This document shows positions 39,204 through 51,200 of a DNA stretch of 64,000 nt, in pieces. The translations under genes were made by a program, and so were the position numbers. The first letter of the stretch is position 1; each line of letters opens with the position of its first letter. Source of the stretch: Mesocentrotus franciscanus (Eukaryota > Echinodermata > Echinoidea > Camarodonta > Strongylocentrotidae); assembly GCA_037976565.1 (NCBI GenBank), contig CP137668.1, positions 24,696,280 to 24,760,279 of the forward strand, read 5' to 3'. The notes under the pieces were generated by a model, which saw only the letters and a list, made by a program, of their open reading frames with translations, was not told where the DNA came from and did no database searches.

Positions 39204-39217
39204 GTTACCATGGTAAC
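39204..39217. promoter_or_regulatory. X-box-like perfect palindrome
   Basis: GTTACCATGGTAAC is palindromic and matches the RFX half-sites. It lies about 0.85 kb downstream of the candidate FKBP exon at 40.1 kb. Confidence 0.3.
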
Positions 39218-40038
39218 AGCCCGGGGTAACAGATATTCACTCCAGATCGAGTGTTAGCTATCCCGAAAGCATCAGAGATGCTTGACTCACTGTCTGCATA
39301 ATTTCTATCTTTTACGCCATTTTCAAGAAAATGTGTATGTTCATATGTACATCTCTCTATCTCTCTCTCTCTCTCTCTTTCTCCAGTGAAAATTTATCAA
39401 TATGGCTCGCCATGGCACGTGAAAGTCTTGTTTGTGAATGTTAAATATCTCTTCTTTTTAACGATATCTTCCAAAGATACTCCCTCAATTTTTTTTATAT
39501 TCTAGCTTGCTCCTTTTTCTTTTCACATGATAACTACAAAACAAATAATGGCATGTCATGTTTCCATCCTGTATCTGCTGTCAATGGCTATAATTCGAAT
39601 AGATCCTCTATACTGGAGTGACGGGTCACAGGCCAGGGAACGCCCACGACTCTATAACATAGGTCTACCTTTATATATTGATATAAAGCACTCTAGTGCC
39701 CCGACTCCCATGCTACTAAGTTTTCTGACATAATAATGCTTCAGAAAATGTGTGAAAACCTTTGTGGCATCGGCACTGCAGGCTATGCATGTATTTTAAA
39801 TCACTGATGGAGAACAGCTACTTTACTGATCTTTTTCACGTATTATATCATCTTTATAAACATCATCATCCAACGCAAGCACAACCACGCTGAAAAATTT
39901 CTATAAAAAGCGTGTTTATTTCTTATCCATAGCACCTCACATTCACAACCCTAGCACATGGAAGTAACGACTTCTTGATTTCAGCCTCGAATCGACAATG
40001 ACAAGCTAGTCACAATTTACAACGAAAACCGTGCCTAC

Positions 40039-40146
40039 CTCGATCTCCACTCTCAACTCGTCGATAATGCCTAGAACGGCTGATAAAAGCACGAGAATCC
40101 ATACAGCATGTGTTAGCACGGCAGTGGAATAGAGATACCGGGGCAT
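40039..40146 (-). CDS. Candidate first exon of an FKBP7/FKBP14-type ER isomerase
   Basis: A 36-codon exon from an ATG in good context (A at -3) to a GAG|GTAGGC donor, phase 0. The protein begins MPRYLYSTAVLTHAVWILVL, continues through a hydrophobic core (LLSAVLG) and ends IIDELRVEIE. A signal peptide followed by E-L-R-V-E-I-E just before the exon end is what precedes the PEVC/PFIC segment in FKBP14 and FKBP7. The FKBP11-like gene upstream also has a phase-0 intron directly before its KPEEC segment. The upstream 200 bases are CpG-richer than the surroundings and contain CACGTGG (near 40332-40338). No later exons (HY, FD, GYG blocks, EF-hands, HDEL-type end) were found at lower coordinates, so the rest may lie beyond a long intron or be missing. 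Alternative: a first exon of an unrelated secreted protein. Confidence 0.5.
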
Positions 40147-41409
40147 TGTGGCGTCCTACCTTCTTCCATGCCCTCTTGCATTAGCAATGAACGACGAAGC
40201 GATCGTCGAGACGCTCTTGCTGCTTGCCCACAAATCCGCCAGCGCTGCCGCAAAGCAGACGATAATCTAAAAATGCTTGCACTTGGCGCCGTTACATTCT
40301 TATGAACGTAGGCAGAGCTAGCTGCACGCTTTTTAACGCACACACGTGGGTTTGTGTGTACATGTCGTTCGCAATGTTTACAACCATCGTAATGAATTGA
40401 CCGATTTAGACTCGACCATGTCTTATTAAGGGGATAAAATTTCCAACTATTTTATCAAATTATAATTGATAAGTCTATCCTTGCCAGAATAACGAATCTA
40501 GTGGTAGTCGTGGATCGTTTAAATTTTCTTCCACAATATTATCCTTATCTGCTATACACAATTGTTCGATATTCACACAAATGCATACTGAAATTGCAAA
40601 ACAATTTCCCCAAACATAATCGACGAGTCCACAAGTTCAATGATGAGTCAATTTGAGCAGTAAACAGGTGATTTGGTCGATGTGGTCGAGTCGTATACCC
40701 GATAATGTAGGTTAGCAATGACCTGAATCAATGTAATGATATAAAGCAATTTGAAGCCTGACTGCCTGAGCCTCTTTTCCCCCATTTTAAAACATTCTTT
40801 GATGGCAACTACGTTCTTCTTGGTTAATAGGGTATTAAAGAAGAATGCCATCAGCAAGCCCATTACACTGATTCGACGGCTCGAAATTAATTAATTAAAT
40901 TGAATATTATTTTTTTCAAAATTGAGAGAAAAGAGAAGTTAATATGTTACAAAACAAAGTCAACAAATAACAAGCAAAAAAAAATAAAAAATTAACAACA
41001 CATGAAAAATAACCCCTGCACAAATGTTGCACCAGACAGACCTAAAATTTGCTGAACCTTCCACCCATTGACGTACGAAACTGGGGCTGGGGCTGCAGCT
41101 CCCTTCCTCTAGAAAATTATGAAATTAGCTATACTTCATGAACATGCGCAGCCGTGATTATGTTTAACATTGACAGCTGAGGCCTTTTGATAAATGGAAA
41201 CGAAATGATGAAAAGACAACTACTTGTTGATTCATAGGTGCTTGACTTCTGCCCCGTTCAAGTTCACTCCTTTCTCCCCTTAGATACAAATGTAATCAGA
41301 TAATGGGAACCAAATGATCTTTGAATCTTGGATTTGGATCTTCAACTATTTGCTCTAAATTCAAACAAACAAACAAAACAAAACATTACATAACAAAACA
41401 AAACAGCTG

Positions 41410-41909
41410 AAAGGGATAGTTGAGTTCTGGTTTAAGACCGCAAATGCCTTCAAAGTGCATGTTTATTGCTCTTATTTTTATTTATGACATTTCTAGTGCT
41501 CTTTTAGGACCTTAAATTGCTATGAATGTAATTTTAGACCCCAAAATGTGTGAAACTTAGCCAATACGATCATACCAATTCAGCTCCACTTGAAGAAAAA
41601 AATACGGTGACCGTTAATTAATTAATTAATTAATAATAACAATACACGGGCCGGCTGGTTGTGCGTTGGCTGGAATAAAACGTATAAGGCGCTATTTCGT
41701 TTTTTTAACGGCTGGTTCAAATTATCGAATAATTGTGTCCCACCAAAAATATTAGAAGTCGTTATATTTATGGATATTTCAGCCGTCTCTGAACCGATTT
41801 TGATCAACCAAAGATGATTTTGTCAAATTTGACACTGAGTTTTTCATTATCTCACACACAAAAAATATTTTGTGTAGCGCCCTCTGCAACAGAACTCAAC
41901 TATCCCTTT
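41410..41909. mobile_element. MITE with AAAGGGATAGTTGAGTTCTG ends inserted in a (CAAAA)n tract
   Basis: Left AAAGGGATAGTTGAGTTCTG, right CAGAACTCAACTATCCCTTT, a perfect 20-bp inverted pair about 500 bp apart. AACAAAACAAAACA-type sequence lies on both sides (41370-41405 and 41910-41940), so it split a pre-existing CAAAA repeat. Confidence 0.8.
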
Positions 41910-41974
41910 CAAAACAAAACAAAACAATACAAAACAAAATATATCTTTTGTCACATTTTCCAAGTTGCCCTTTA

Positions 41975-42190
41975 TGCCTGAATTACACCTTTGCGTATTT
42001 GGCTTGCGTATTGCTGCGTATTTATGGCGAGCCGTTTTAACATTTATTCCTATTTATTGATATCAAGAACTCATTTCTTGATATCAATAAATCAGTTCTT
42101 GATATCAAGAAATAGGAATAAATGTTAAAACGGCTCGCCATAAATACGCAGCCATACGCAAGCCAAATACGCAAAGGTGTGACTCAGGCA
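41975..42190. mobile_element. Palindromic Harbinger-like MITE with TTA duplication
   Basis: Arms of about 75-90 bp: TGCCTGAATTACACCTTTGC then GTATTTGGCTTGCG at the left, complement at the right (CGCAAGCCAAATACGC, AAAGGTGTGACTCAGGCA). The loop repeats TTGATATCAAGAA. TTA on both sides (41972-41974 and 42191-42193) fits the 3-bp duplication of PIF/Harbinger elements. Confidence 0.75.
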
Positions 42191-42307
42191 TTAGGCTATG
42201 TCTACAGCTAGGAAACTGAAATTTGCCTTTCTTTGAATGTTCTGTCAACCATAATCTTTTCTAAACCATTCCTTTCTTAGTCTCTTTCTTTCTTTCCATC
42301 TCCCTAT

Positions 42308-42312
42308 ACTGC

Positions 42313-42343
<31 letters not shown>

Positions 42344-42382
42344 TTGTCTATATGTATGTCTCTCTCTCTCTCTCTCTCTCGG
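42308..42382. repeat. (CT)n microsatellite
   Basis: Two CT runs (about 42318-42344 and 42358-42382). Confidence 0.9.
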
Positions 42383-42574
42383 TTAGGAGGAAAAGCACAG
42401 TTGCTACATTGTGACAAGTGCTGGCAAAAATAATTAACTTTTACAAATTATACAAGCTGCAAACGTACAAGGCACACATGCACATTTCAAAACCAGCATA
42501 TCAAAGACATGATACTTCATATAGATAATGAAATAAATAAAAGAAATAATAAGGAAGATATTGATTCATTAAAA

Positions 42575-43510
42575 AGTGATTTATTACAGTATTGATTTTT
42601 TCACATATTTTATAGATTAGACAAGCACAGACATTGACTTTGTTCAATCTAGCTCTTTGCACTTCCATATCAATGGATATTCATAAGCCAAAATACAAGC
42701 AAAAAATCATCAAACAGAAAAAAAAGGTGGGAGAGAGAGAGAAAATAAAAAGTCCCTCCCATACAGTCAGACCTGTATCTGTTATCGGAACGTAATCTTT
42801 TTTGTACATGTCCAAGTCTACAGGCCTACCAATCCTTCATCAATACATACTTTAATTTCTTGCATGACATGATTATTTTCAAATACAAATGAGATCACTA
42901 AATTATGTAAATATCACTGGACACTTTGCATATTTCTGCTGTTACAAGAATATAGAATTGACCACTATAACAGCAACATTGACTGTACATTCAAAGGTCT
43001 TTGAAGAAAAAATATTAAGATGAAGTAAAGGCAAGTACAGCTATACCATTTATAATAATAATTATTATAAAATAAAAAAATAAAAAAACTTGCACAAAAT
43101 GTTTTGGCACTATCTTCCTGCATGTTTAATCATGAATACCTTCTAAATTTCATATCTCAAACTCAGTTTTATGACTATAAAACCTAAAGGAATCTATACA
43201 TATACAACATGTGCAACCCTTGTATAGTAAATACATGACAGAATGTACATGATGTTGGAATGTTAATAGATATATACAATTTGGTGTAAATACAGTTTAA
43301 GCCATGATTTAAAAAAAAAAGGATCATTATTGTATGAAATTAATCATCTTGAAACGGCATGAAATGGCTATCCACTGTTAATGCACAAGTACATGAACGT
43401 GTAGTAAAACAAATATGAAACAGTGACGTGATGAAGAGAGAAAGAAAGAAGTGAGGGGGTCTAGAAGCATACTGGAATGTGGGATAAGAAAAGGACAGGA
43501 AGAAACTGTG

Positions 43511-43546
<36 letters not shown>

Positions 43547-44900
43547 GGCAGAACCAGTGGGAATTTATTACTTCATTCTCTACCACAAAATATTGTAAGT
43601 CTAAAATATCTTACCGGTATGTACTTGATCAAACTCTAATTCTAATTGAACTCAGAAATTCTCTCTCATAAATGTATATTTTTAATTTGGGGCCAGAGCA
43701 GTCCCTTCATTCTCTAAAAGCCTGCCTGACTTAGCAACGACTGATATTTTTATATCAATGCAAAGCCTCAATGCAGTGACTCGGCAACATTGTTGAAGGT
43801 TGATGAAAAAACTGTAATTTTTGTATGAAATGTTACTTATTCTATTCCTTCTACTGTACTTCACCTCTAACATGCAAAAAATCCTGAAAAAAATCTCAAA
43901 CCACAAAGATATTTATGGTTTTCTTTGAAGGCGTCACTGTGCAACACCCTCTAACAGTAAATTCTCCCAACCATTTTTGAATTTTCCCAACCAATTTTCC
44001 ATAAAAATAAGACATAAGACAGGCTTTAAAAAATCTTTCAACACTTAAATGTCTGGAATGGTATAAAGAGCCAATGTATTGCTGTGTGACGATTTACATT
44101 CACCTAAAATGTAATAATATATTTGGGAGAATTAAGGAATCGATCAGATCAGTTTATCCCAATTTTTATCATTAATAATGGTCTGTTTTCCCTCAAACTG
44201 TCAGATTATCTTTAATTGTACATCTAGCATTCAAGTCACTACCTTAGCACCATTTTCTCTCATCTGAACAATGTTACCAAGTCCCTTTAAGCACACTGGC
44301 AAGAAAGCATCCATAAACTGTCTTTGTGGACTCCAACATCCCATTTCAAAATGGATATTACAAGTATCAATACTTCTAATGATACGAAACAATACAAAGA
44401 AGGGAAATAAGAGGCTGCTTCATGTGTCATAACAAGGATATGAATACCCCCCTCCCCTCCTCCATGAGGCAGGTTGGTCTCCACAACACTTTTCTAATAA
44501 ACAATTTCACTTATCTAATGCTTATCCAATAAAATAACACACTTTCTATTTTAGGATGTCCCAGGCATGAGGGTTTGTATATCCTATGTTGATACCATAG
44601 GTACCTTCTCATATTCTTACGATATAGTTTAATCACAGGACGAACATTTATAAACTATATTTGCAGCTGCCTTATTTCGTTGGAACTTTATCTTTAAATT
44701 CATACCTACTGAAGTCAAGATGATATCTTTTTATAGTAATTTCACTCCAACGTACTTCTATAAATTTAGATTTCACCATTTGTGTGGAAATCAGGTTTTT
44801 GCTACATTCACGTAAGTAAAACACAATTCACACAGCAGACAGATACATGAATAAGCTTTATCAAAGCAAGACAAAAGAGTTTTCCAATTACTTTGGTATA
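42575..44900 (-). other. Probable 3' untranslated region of the FKBP11-like gene
   Basis: About 2.3 kb of AT-rich sequence downstream of the stop, with no transposon termini recognised and only one (GA)n tract (43505-43546, with a G run). On the minus strand AATAAA hexamers occur, one near 42582-42587, followed by T-rich sequence, which would serve as a polyadenylation site. The extent is inferred from composition only; a shorter 3' end is equally possible. Confidence 0.35.
43505..43548. repeat. (GA)n followed by a G run
   Basis: About 14 GA units then G11-12; lies in the putative 3' untranslated region of the FKBP11-like gene. Confidence 0.9.
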
Positions 44901-45256
44901 TCATTGCAGTTGTAAACATGGACCGAAACAGAGTAACTGACTCACACGAAGAACATCCCTAATATTATTTTGTAAGTGTTTTTTTTCTTCCAACTTGCAT
45001 AATAACAGTCCACTGAGTGTATTATTAAAAATGCAGGATATTAAATTGTTTACATTATCTCTTCTTTTTGCCCCTTCTGTCCCTTTTAATTTCCCTGATG
45101 GATTTTTGGCGCTCTTCTCCCACATGTAATAGAGGAGTAGGATCACTATTGATGGAGGGACTATGAATCGGACGAGCTTCATTATTCGATTGGCAAGAGA
45201 AGTTTCGGGTTTCTGTAAATCCACAAGCTCTGTTTCGAAGATGAGTGTCGAATCGG
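44901..45256 (-). CDS. FKBP11: FKBP11-like exon 5 (domain end, membrane anchor, tail)
   Basis: After a CTCGTAG acceptor the exon encodes PDSTLIFETELVDL, closing the FKBP fold, then KPETSLANRIMKL, a hydrophobic stretch around VRFIVPPSIVILLLYYMW that fits a membrane anchor, and a charged tail. As given, the frame reads on 40-plus codons past SAKNPSGKLKG to a stop at 44901-44903, an unusually long non-basic tail. In the neighbouring frame, from the A5 run near 45100, a lysine/arginine-rich stretch ending GKKKR stops at 45055-45057. That would give about 192 residues and a basic end like the lysine-rich end of vertebrate FKBP11. A one-base deletion in the A run is therefore suspected. Confidence 0.8.
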
Positions 45257-48200
45257 CTACGAGAAAAAGAAAAGAAAGAAATAAAAAATACATGAAAGAG
45301 ATTAATGCACTTGTGTGACATGGTTTCCATTTGTTTTATGAGCACTATCTATTTTGTATGAGTATGTGGCAAGTGAAGGGTTGTTTACAATATTTGAAAA
45401 TGATTGCACTGTTTATTACTGACTAAAGCACTTAAAAACAAATTATACCTGACTCCCAGAATGTTGATGCAATGAGGGGTTGAGAATAACAGGTTAAAGT
45501 GTCTTAACATCTGATGACAAACAATTCATACAAATTTGCCAACTTGAGATTCCCAAAAGGGTTCCACATAAAAACTTTAGGATCCATGGTTCTTCTTCTA
45601 GTTGAGTACCGGCTTCTTAAATAGAGTAGTTTCGTACTTTGTGCCGTGCTTTTGTGCTGTGTGCAGGGTGTGGCTGTGAAAATTCCATTGCAATATACTA
45701 TTTGGGAAATTCATCTCTCTAATTCATATTATTAAGGTAAAGCATTTTATACTCAGTGATCTTTAGAAAGTGCATGGTAAATTTGCCTCTCCTCACATAT
45801 CCTACATAACTGTGTTTCCCCCTATAGTATACCTATATTCAAGCCAACTGACAAGTCTCTACCATAGCCCACTGTTTTATCGATATAAGCCACTCGCCGT
45901 GTCCCATCCTTTGAGTGGGAGTTCCATCACATTTTTTCTTAATTTCTTTTTGTATCTCATGAAAATTCAGCATTGGTTTACTGCTAAATGCATGAATTGA
46001 TTATCTATGAAGGCTTTTATAGTAACATTCAAAGATGAAGTTGAGTGCTAGTCATGGTAAGTGCATTGGAACAAACTCCATAAATACACTCATATTAGTT
46101 CCACATCAACAGGAACAGAGATTATGTTCAAAGCTAGAAAAGGATGCATGGATATTCACTTCAATTGTCTTTGCCCCCTCCCACTGCAATCCTTTTCTCA
46201 TATTGAATAAAAACTGAAAACAGTCAAAAGTTCAATGATCAATAGTGATTATTCAACTGGTAATAATCAGATACAATGTTCTAACCTACAACCAATCAGG
46301 ATAAAGGGTTTTATAGATCACTGCTGATAAGATTATTATTGTATTTGATTTGTAAGTTTCAAGGCAAAAGGATCCCCGTCCTCCAAGTCTACTTACGTGG
46401 TATGGGTCCGCTTCCTTTCTTTCCATAACCTAGATGAGGAGGGATGATGAGTTTACGCTTCTCCCTAGAGGCAAGTCAATGAAATATACAAATCAACAAT
46501 GCATCTTAAGAATTATACTATATTATACTATATTATAGATGTACATCTGGGCAGCGTCTCATGAAACCGTCATAAGTACAAGTTCACCGACATCCCATTG
46601 AAATGCGTGTATTAAGTTTAACATGCGTTTCAATGGGAGTGTGTGTGTGTGTAATTGGGTTTTTACAGATGTGTATCAATCAGATATGATTATTTACGTC
46701 TGGGGACCGACCTTTAACGTCACCATCCGAAAGACGTGACTCAGTTTCGAACCTGCGTCCTCGGCTGAATCAGTTTGTAACTTCCACTATTAGCTGGATT
46801 ACAGGCGCACGCCACAACGCCTAGTTGCAGCGACTGGGATGTCAGTGAACTTGTACTTATGCTGGTTTCATGAAACGCTGCCCTGGGCCCCAGCTTATAA
46901 GAGTCGCATTTGATATCGATCATATTTCTGTACTAATGAGAAAGGAGATGTGATTGATATCAATTGCAAATTATTTGTAATTGATCGCAACTCTCATATT
47001 ATTATAATTATCATTATTATCATTATTATCATTATTATCATTATTATTATTATTATTATAATTATAATAATAATTATTATTATTATTAGTAGTAGTAGTA
47101 GTAGTAGTATTATTATAATTAATATTATTATTATCATTATTATCAATATTATTATAATTATAATTAATATTATTATTATCATTATTATCATCATTATTAT
47201 TATTATTATTATACAACATGTAATTAGCAGCAGTAGTAGTAGCAGTAGTAGTAGCAGTAGTAGTAGTATAGACTTAACCTTCTTTTTAAAAATGTCATAG
47301 GGAGAATATTTATATCCATGCCTGGCTTATATATCTCTCATAATCATAATAAGAGAACATTGGTGTATATATACAATATATAAGGACATAAATGCAAGTC
47401 CTGCTTCTAGTAAAAGTAAAATTTGTGTCATTTGATGAAAGACAGCAAAAAAGTTTTTATAATCATTCCTAAGAAAAAAGATATATTCAGTGAACACTTT
47501 TGGAATAAACTCTTCAGCATGTGTAATTGTTTTGTTGTTGTTGGAAGTATCTGACTGGTGCTCTGACATATGCTCCTGTGACAATCGCTCCAGGTTTCAC
47601 TTTGTCAAAAGTATCGGGTTAGGCTTAGCATTGTAATTGGGTTTATGTTAGGTTTAGGGTTACGGTAAGGTAAAGTGTTGGGTCCCGAGTTGAAGTTAGG
47701 AATTTGGTTAGTGTAGGTATCGACTGTGGAGGGATTGTCTCTGGCCGTCTGGCGCATGTGTCTTACAACCGTCAGACTACAGTCAAACCTGCTCTAGTAA
47801 CCACCTGTATAGAAAGACCACCTGTCTATAAAGATCACATTTTTTGTTTCCCTTGAAAATGGTTTGTCATTGAAACTATTTTTCTAGTCTCCCTTGAGTG
47901 GTCTTTATACACAGGTTTCACTGCCTATGTATGATTGACCTCCAAATGAAGACCAACTTGAATACCTACTTACCCTATACACATGCCTTCAATGCCCAAC
48001 TCCCAGCCTTGGATCACCATCTTGCCACCCAGCTTAAAATCAATCGGTTCTCGGTTATCCTGCCTGGAGGAGTCAAAGATGGCACCATTCTCAAAGGTAC
48101 CCTGTAGGTAACAAGCAAGATGTTCAAAATGTGAGATCACACAACAAATATGTTCATAAATATACAATGTGTTTTGGCTCTTAGTACATGAAATGTGGTA

Positions 48201-51200
48201 TGATATAACGATGATGGTGATAATCATGGTGACGATGACACTGATGATGAGGATGATGATGATGATGATGATGATGAGGATGAAGATGATGGCAATGATT
48301 TCAATGATAATGGTGACAATGATCATGATGATTGTGATGATGATCATGATGACGATAACAACAATATGGATAGATAAATGATACTGATGACAGTGATGAT
48401 GATGATCATCATCATCATGAGAACGATAAGGATGATGAAGAATAATATGATCAATAATTAATATCCAAATGATAAAAACAATATGGCTCCTTGTCAAATA
48501 ACTCTACTACTAGACAAACAGTATCACCATGATGCTAAAGCAATTCACCTATCCATCCCCTAACAATCAATAGGCACAGTAATGTTGTCCTTTCCCATTC
48601 ATTTGTGAAAGTGTACTAAAAAGGTCTTTAATGTCTTAAATTCTAAGATTTATAAAGGACTATGCTTATCTTGCATTACTTGAACGTCGAATGAAACATT
48701 AATCTGCAAATAATGCAGCTATGGCCTCGATGAGTTGACTTCTGAAAATAGAAGCTGTGCATGCTACATGGGTGTATGTGGATTTTGTTTCTTGTTGCAT
48801 AAACACATCTTTACATTTGGACCAGCAATAGATTATTACTCAGTTTTTATCATTGTGCTAACTTAACAACCTTAAGATAAGATAGTACCCTAATACTACC
48901 TTATCTCATATTTTAAATGAGAAATATCTACAAAATGTTTTGATACATGATGCCATCAAGGGGCATGTTCTAATGTGTGGACAAAATTGTTCAAGGGCAA
49001 ATATTTCACCATCAGCCACAACACAAACTCTAACAATTCATGACAAATTTGCTTATTTGATTGAATTCCCCTCCCCTTAACATAAACAATGTACATGTAA
49101 TATAATTCTAAATCATGCCAAGTACATTTAGCTATCACATCTCCCCCCCCCCCTCCCCTTTCTGATTCTAGTTTTCTTATCACCATACATGTACAGGGAT
49201 TTAATGTGATATGAGCTTTGTTTCAATAAATACCATCCGCCATCTGGTATATTCTCATAATTGTATGATAAAAATTGATGGGTGGGGTGTTGTGTACCAG
49301 TGTGCCATTCATTGATTGTACAGGGATAAAGTACAGCTAATTGGCTCATTCACACATCACACAGGAAACCACACCTGGGGAGTGTTTCACAAAGACTAAG
49401 ATCGACTTTAAGTTGGACTTAACTATTGCAGGCCATTCATGCCACTGTTTGCTCTCACCATTTACTGGCATTGGTCTCTCAAGGGACGTACAAATCATGG
49501 CCACAAATCTACAAAATGTTCATTTTTTGATAATTCATTATTGAAGAAAAAAATATTATCGAAAGATCATAATGGTGATACCAAACAGTGGCATGAATGG
49601 CCTGCCATAGTTAAGTCCAACTTGAAGACGATCTTAGTCTTCGTGAAACACTCCTCTGGTTTTTTTGAAATGTGTAAATATATGGCAAATGGTAGCTGCA
49701 AGCATACTGGTACTCACTATCTGAGGATAAATGTACTAAAATGGGAAGTGTATAACACTTTGCAATATTATATTTAGGGTGAATGTATGATTGAAAATGT
49801 TTTTAAGGGAAAATATAGATTTTTGAAGTTTTTTAGTACAGGGAATTGGTAAGATATGTCACAGGGTGGCCAATTTGTGTTCGACTGTTTGCACCTTCAT
49901 AAATTCATCACATTCTTATTTCAAATATGGTAGGTCTTTGCTCAAACTTTCACTGACCTGATCTGTTTGCTTCGTTTTTTTCTTTAAAGTGTACCAATCA
50001 CCAAAACATGTTTTGCTCTTGATTTAATTATTCAAAATATGAGTTGTTTTTCTTCTTCAGGTAATTGGGACACTTCAAATTAAGAACTGCATTCTCCTAC
50101 TTTTGAAGATCTGTACCTCCTGTTATTAACATCAACACAGTCTCTTCTCTTCTTTAATTACATCAGTTTAAATCTCAATGTTATGGATGGTGTTTTGTTA
50201 AAGTGATTGATTTAAATTCACATTTGCTTTCATGGCAATAGTTTCCTCCTACAAGATTATGTTTTATATAAATTTACAATGCCTTGCTTCAACCACAATC
50301 TGAACTGAAGATAAAAAAATCTTAATCATATACTTACTGTGTAATGCACTTTGACAACATCTCCAGTTTCTGCCAAAACTGTACATTCCTCCGGTTTATA
50401 CTGCAAGGTTAAAACAAGGAGAACAGGAGAACAAGAAAAAGTGAACAGAAATGAATTAAATAAGGTCATACAGACTTGATTGCTTAGAGTAATTAGGCAA
50501 AGTAAATAACTACAATCTTCCAGTTAAATACTATGAAAAATGGAGTTGCACAAAAGTCCTCAAGAGTCAAGAGTGGTAATTTTCAAGATATTTTGGTGAT
50601 AATGTTTTTAAAATAGAGTCACAGTCAAATTTCTCAAGTGCCAATTGGATGTTCATCTAATTTTCAACATAAAAGTAAGCGCTGAATTTCTGTGTAAACT
50701 CGATGTAAACAAATTTGGTTGTAAAAAACTTGATCCATACCTTACCATGTAACGCATACGTAAAAACCAGTAAATTTTCCGTGGGTTGGAAACGGACCGT
50801 AGGGACCGAGTATTTGGGGGTTGATTTTTTTGTTGGCGTATCATAAAAGACGATTCGCAAATGCAACAGAGGAAAATCAGAGGTGGTTTCTTAGGTTTTT
50901 CAATATGATATGAGTTGTGAATCGGCTGGAAATTACTGTAATTTAGGGTAACAGTATGATTTTGGGGTGTAGTATTTAAAAGTACGGTAAGTGTTTCAAC
51001 AATATTTTTTCAGTTTTCTCCCATTTGTTTTGTACATGTATGTAGATGGTCAAGGAGATAGCTTTTACGGTTACACATTATGCATGTAGGAGTGGAGCCA
51101 GACATAGTCCCAGCAGAACATGACACCCATCGATATATTTATACTAGTTATAGAGACTGAACTTTTGAAGCTGAGTTGGCTCAGTCGGTAAAGCGTCTGC

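Noticed and set aside
46741..46923. Open frame containing GVVACACNP, a peptide typical of Alu translation
   Set aside because: Not a gene; it reflects the Alu/7SL-like SINE head, reported as such.
46950..47300. Poly-Ile / poly-Asn open frames
   Set aside because: They come from (ATT)n in intron 3 of the FKBP11-like gene.
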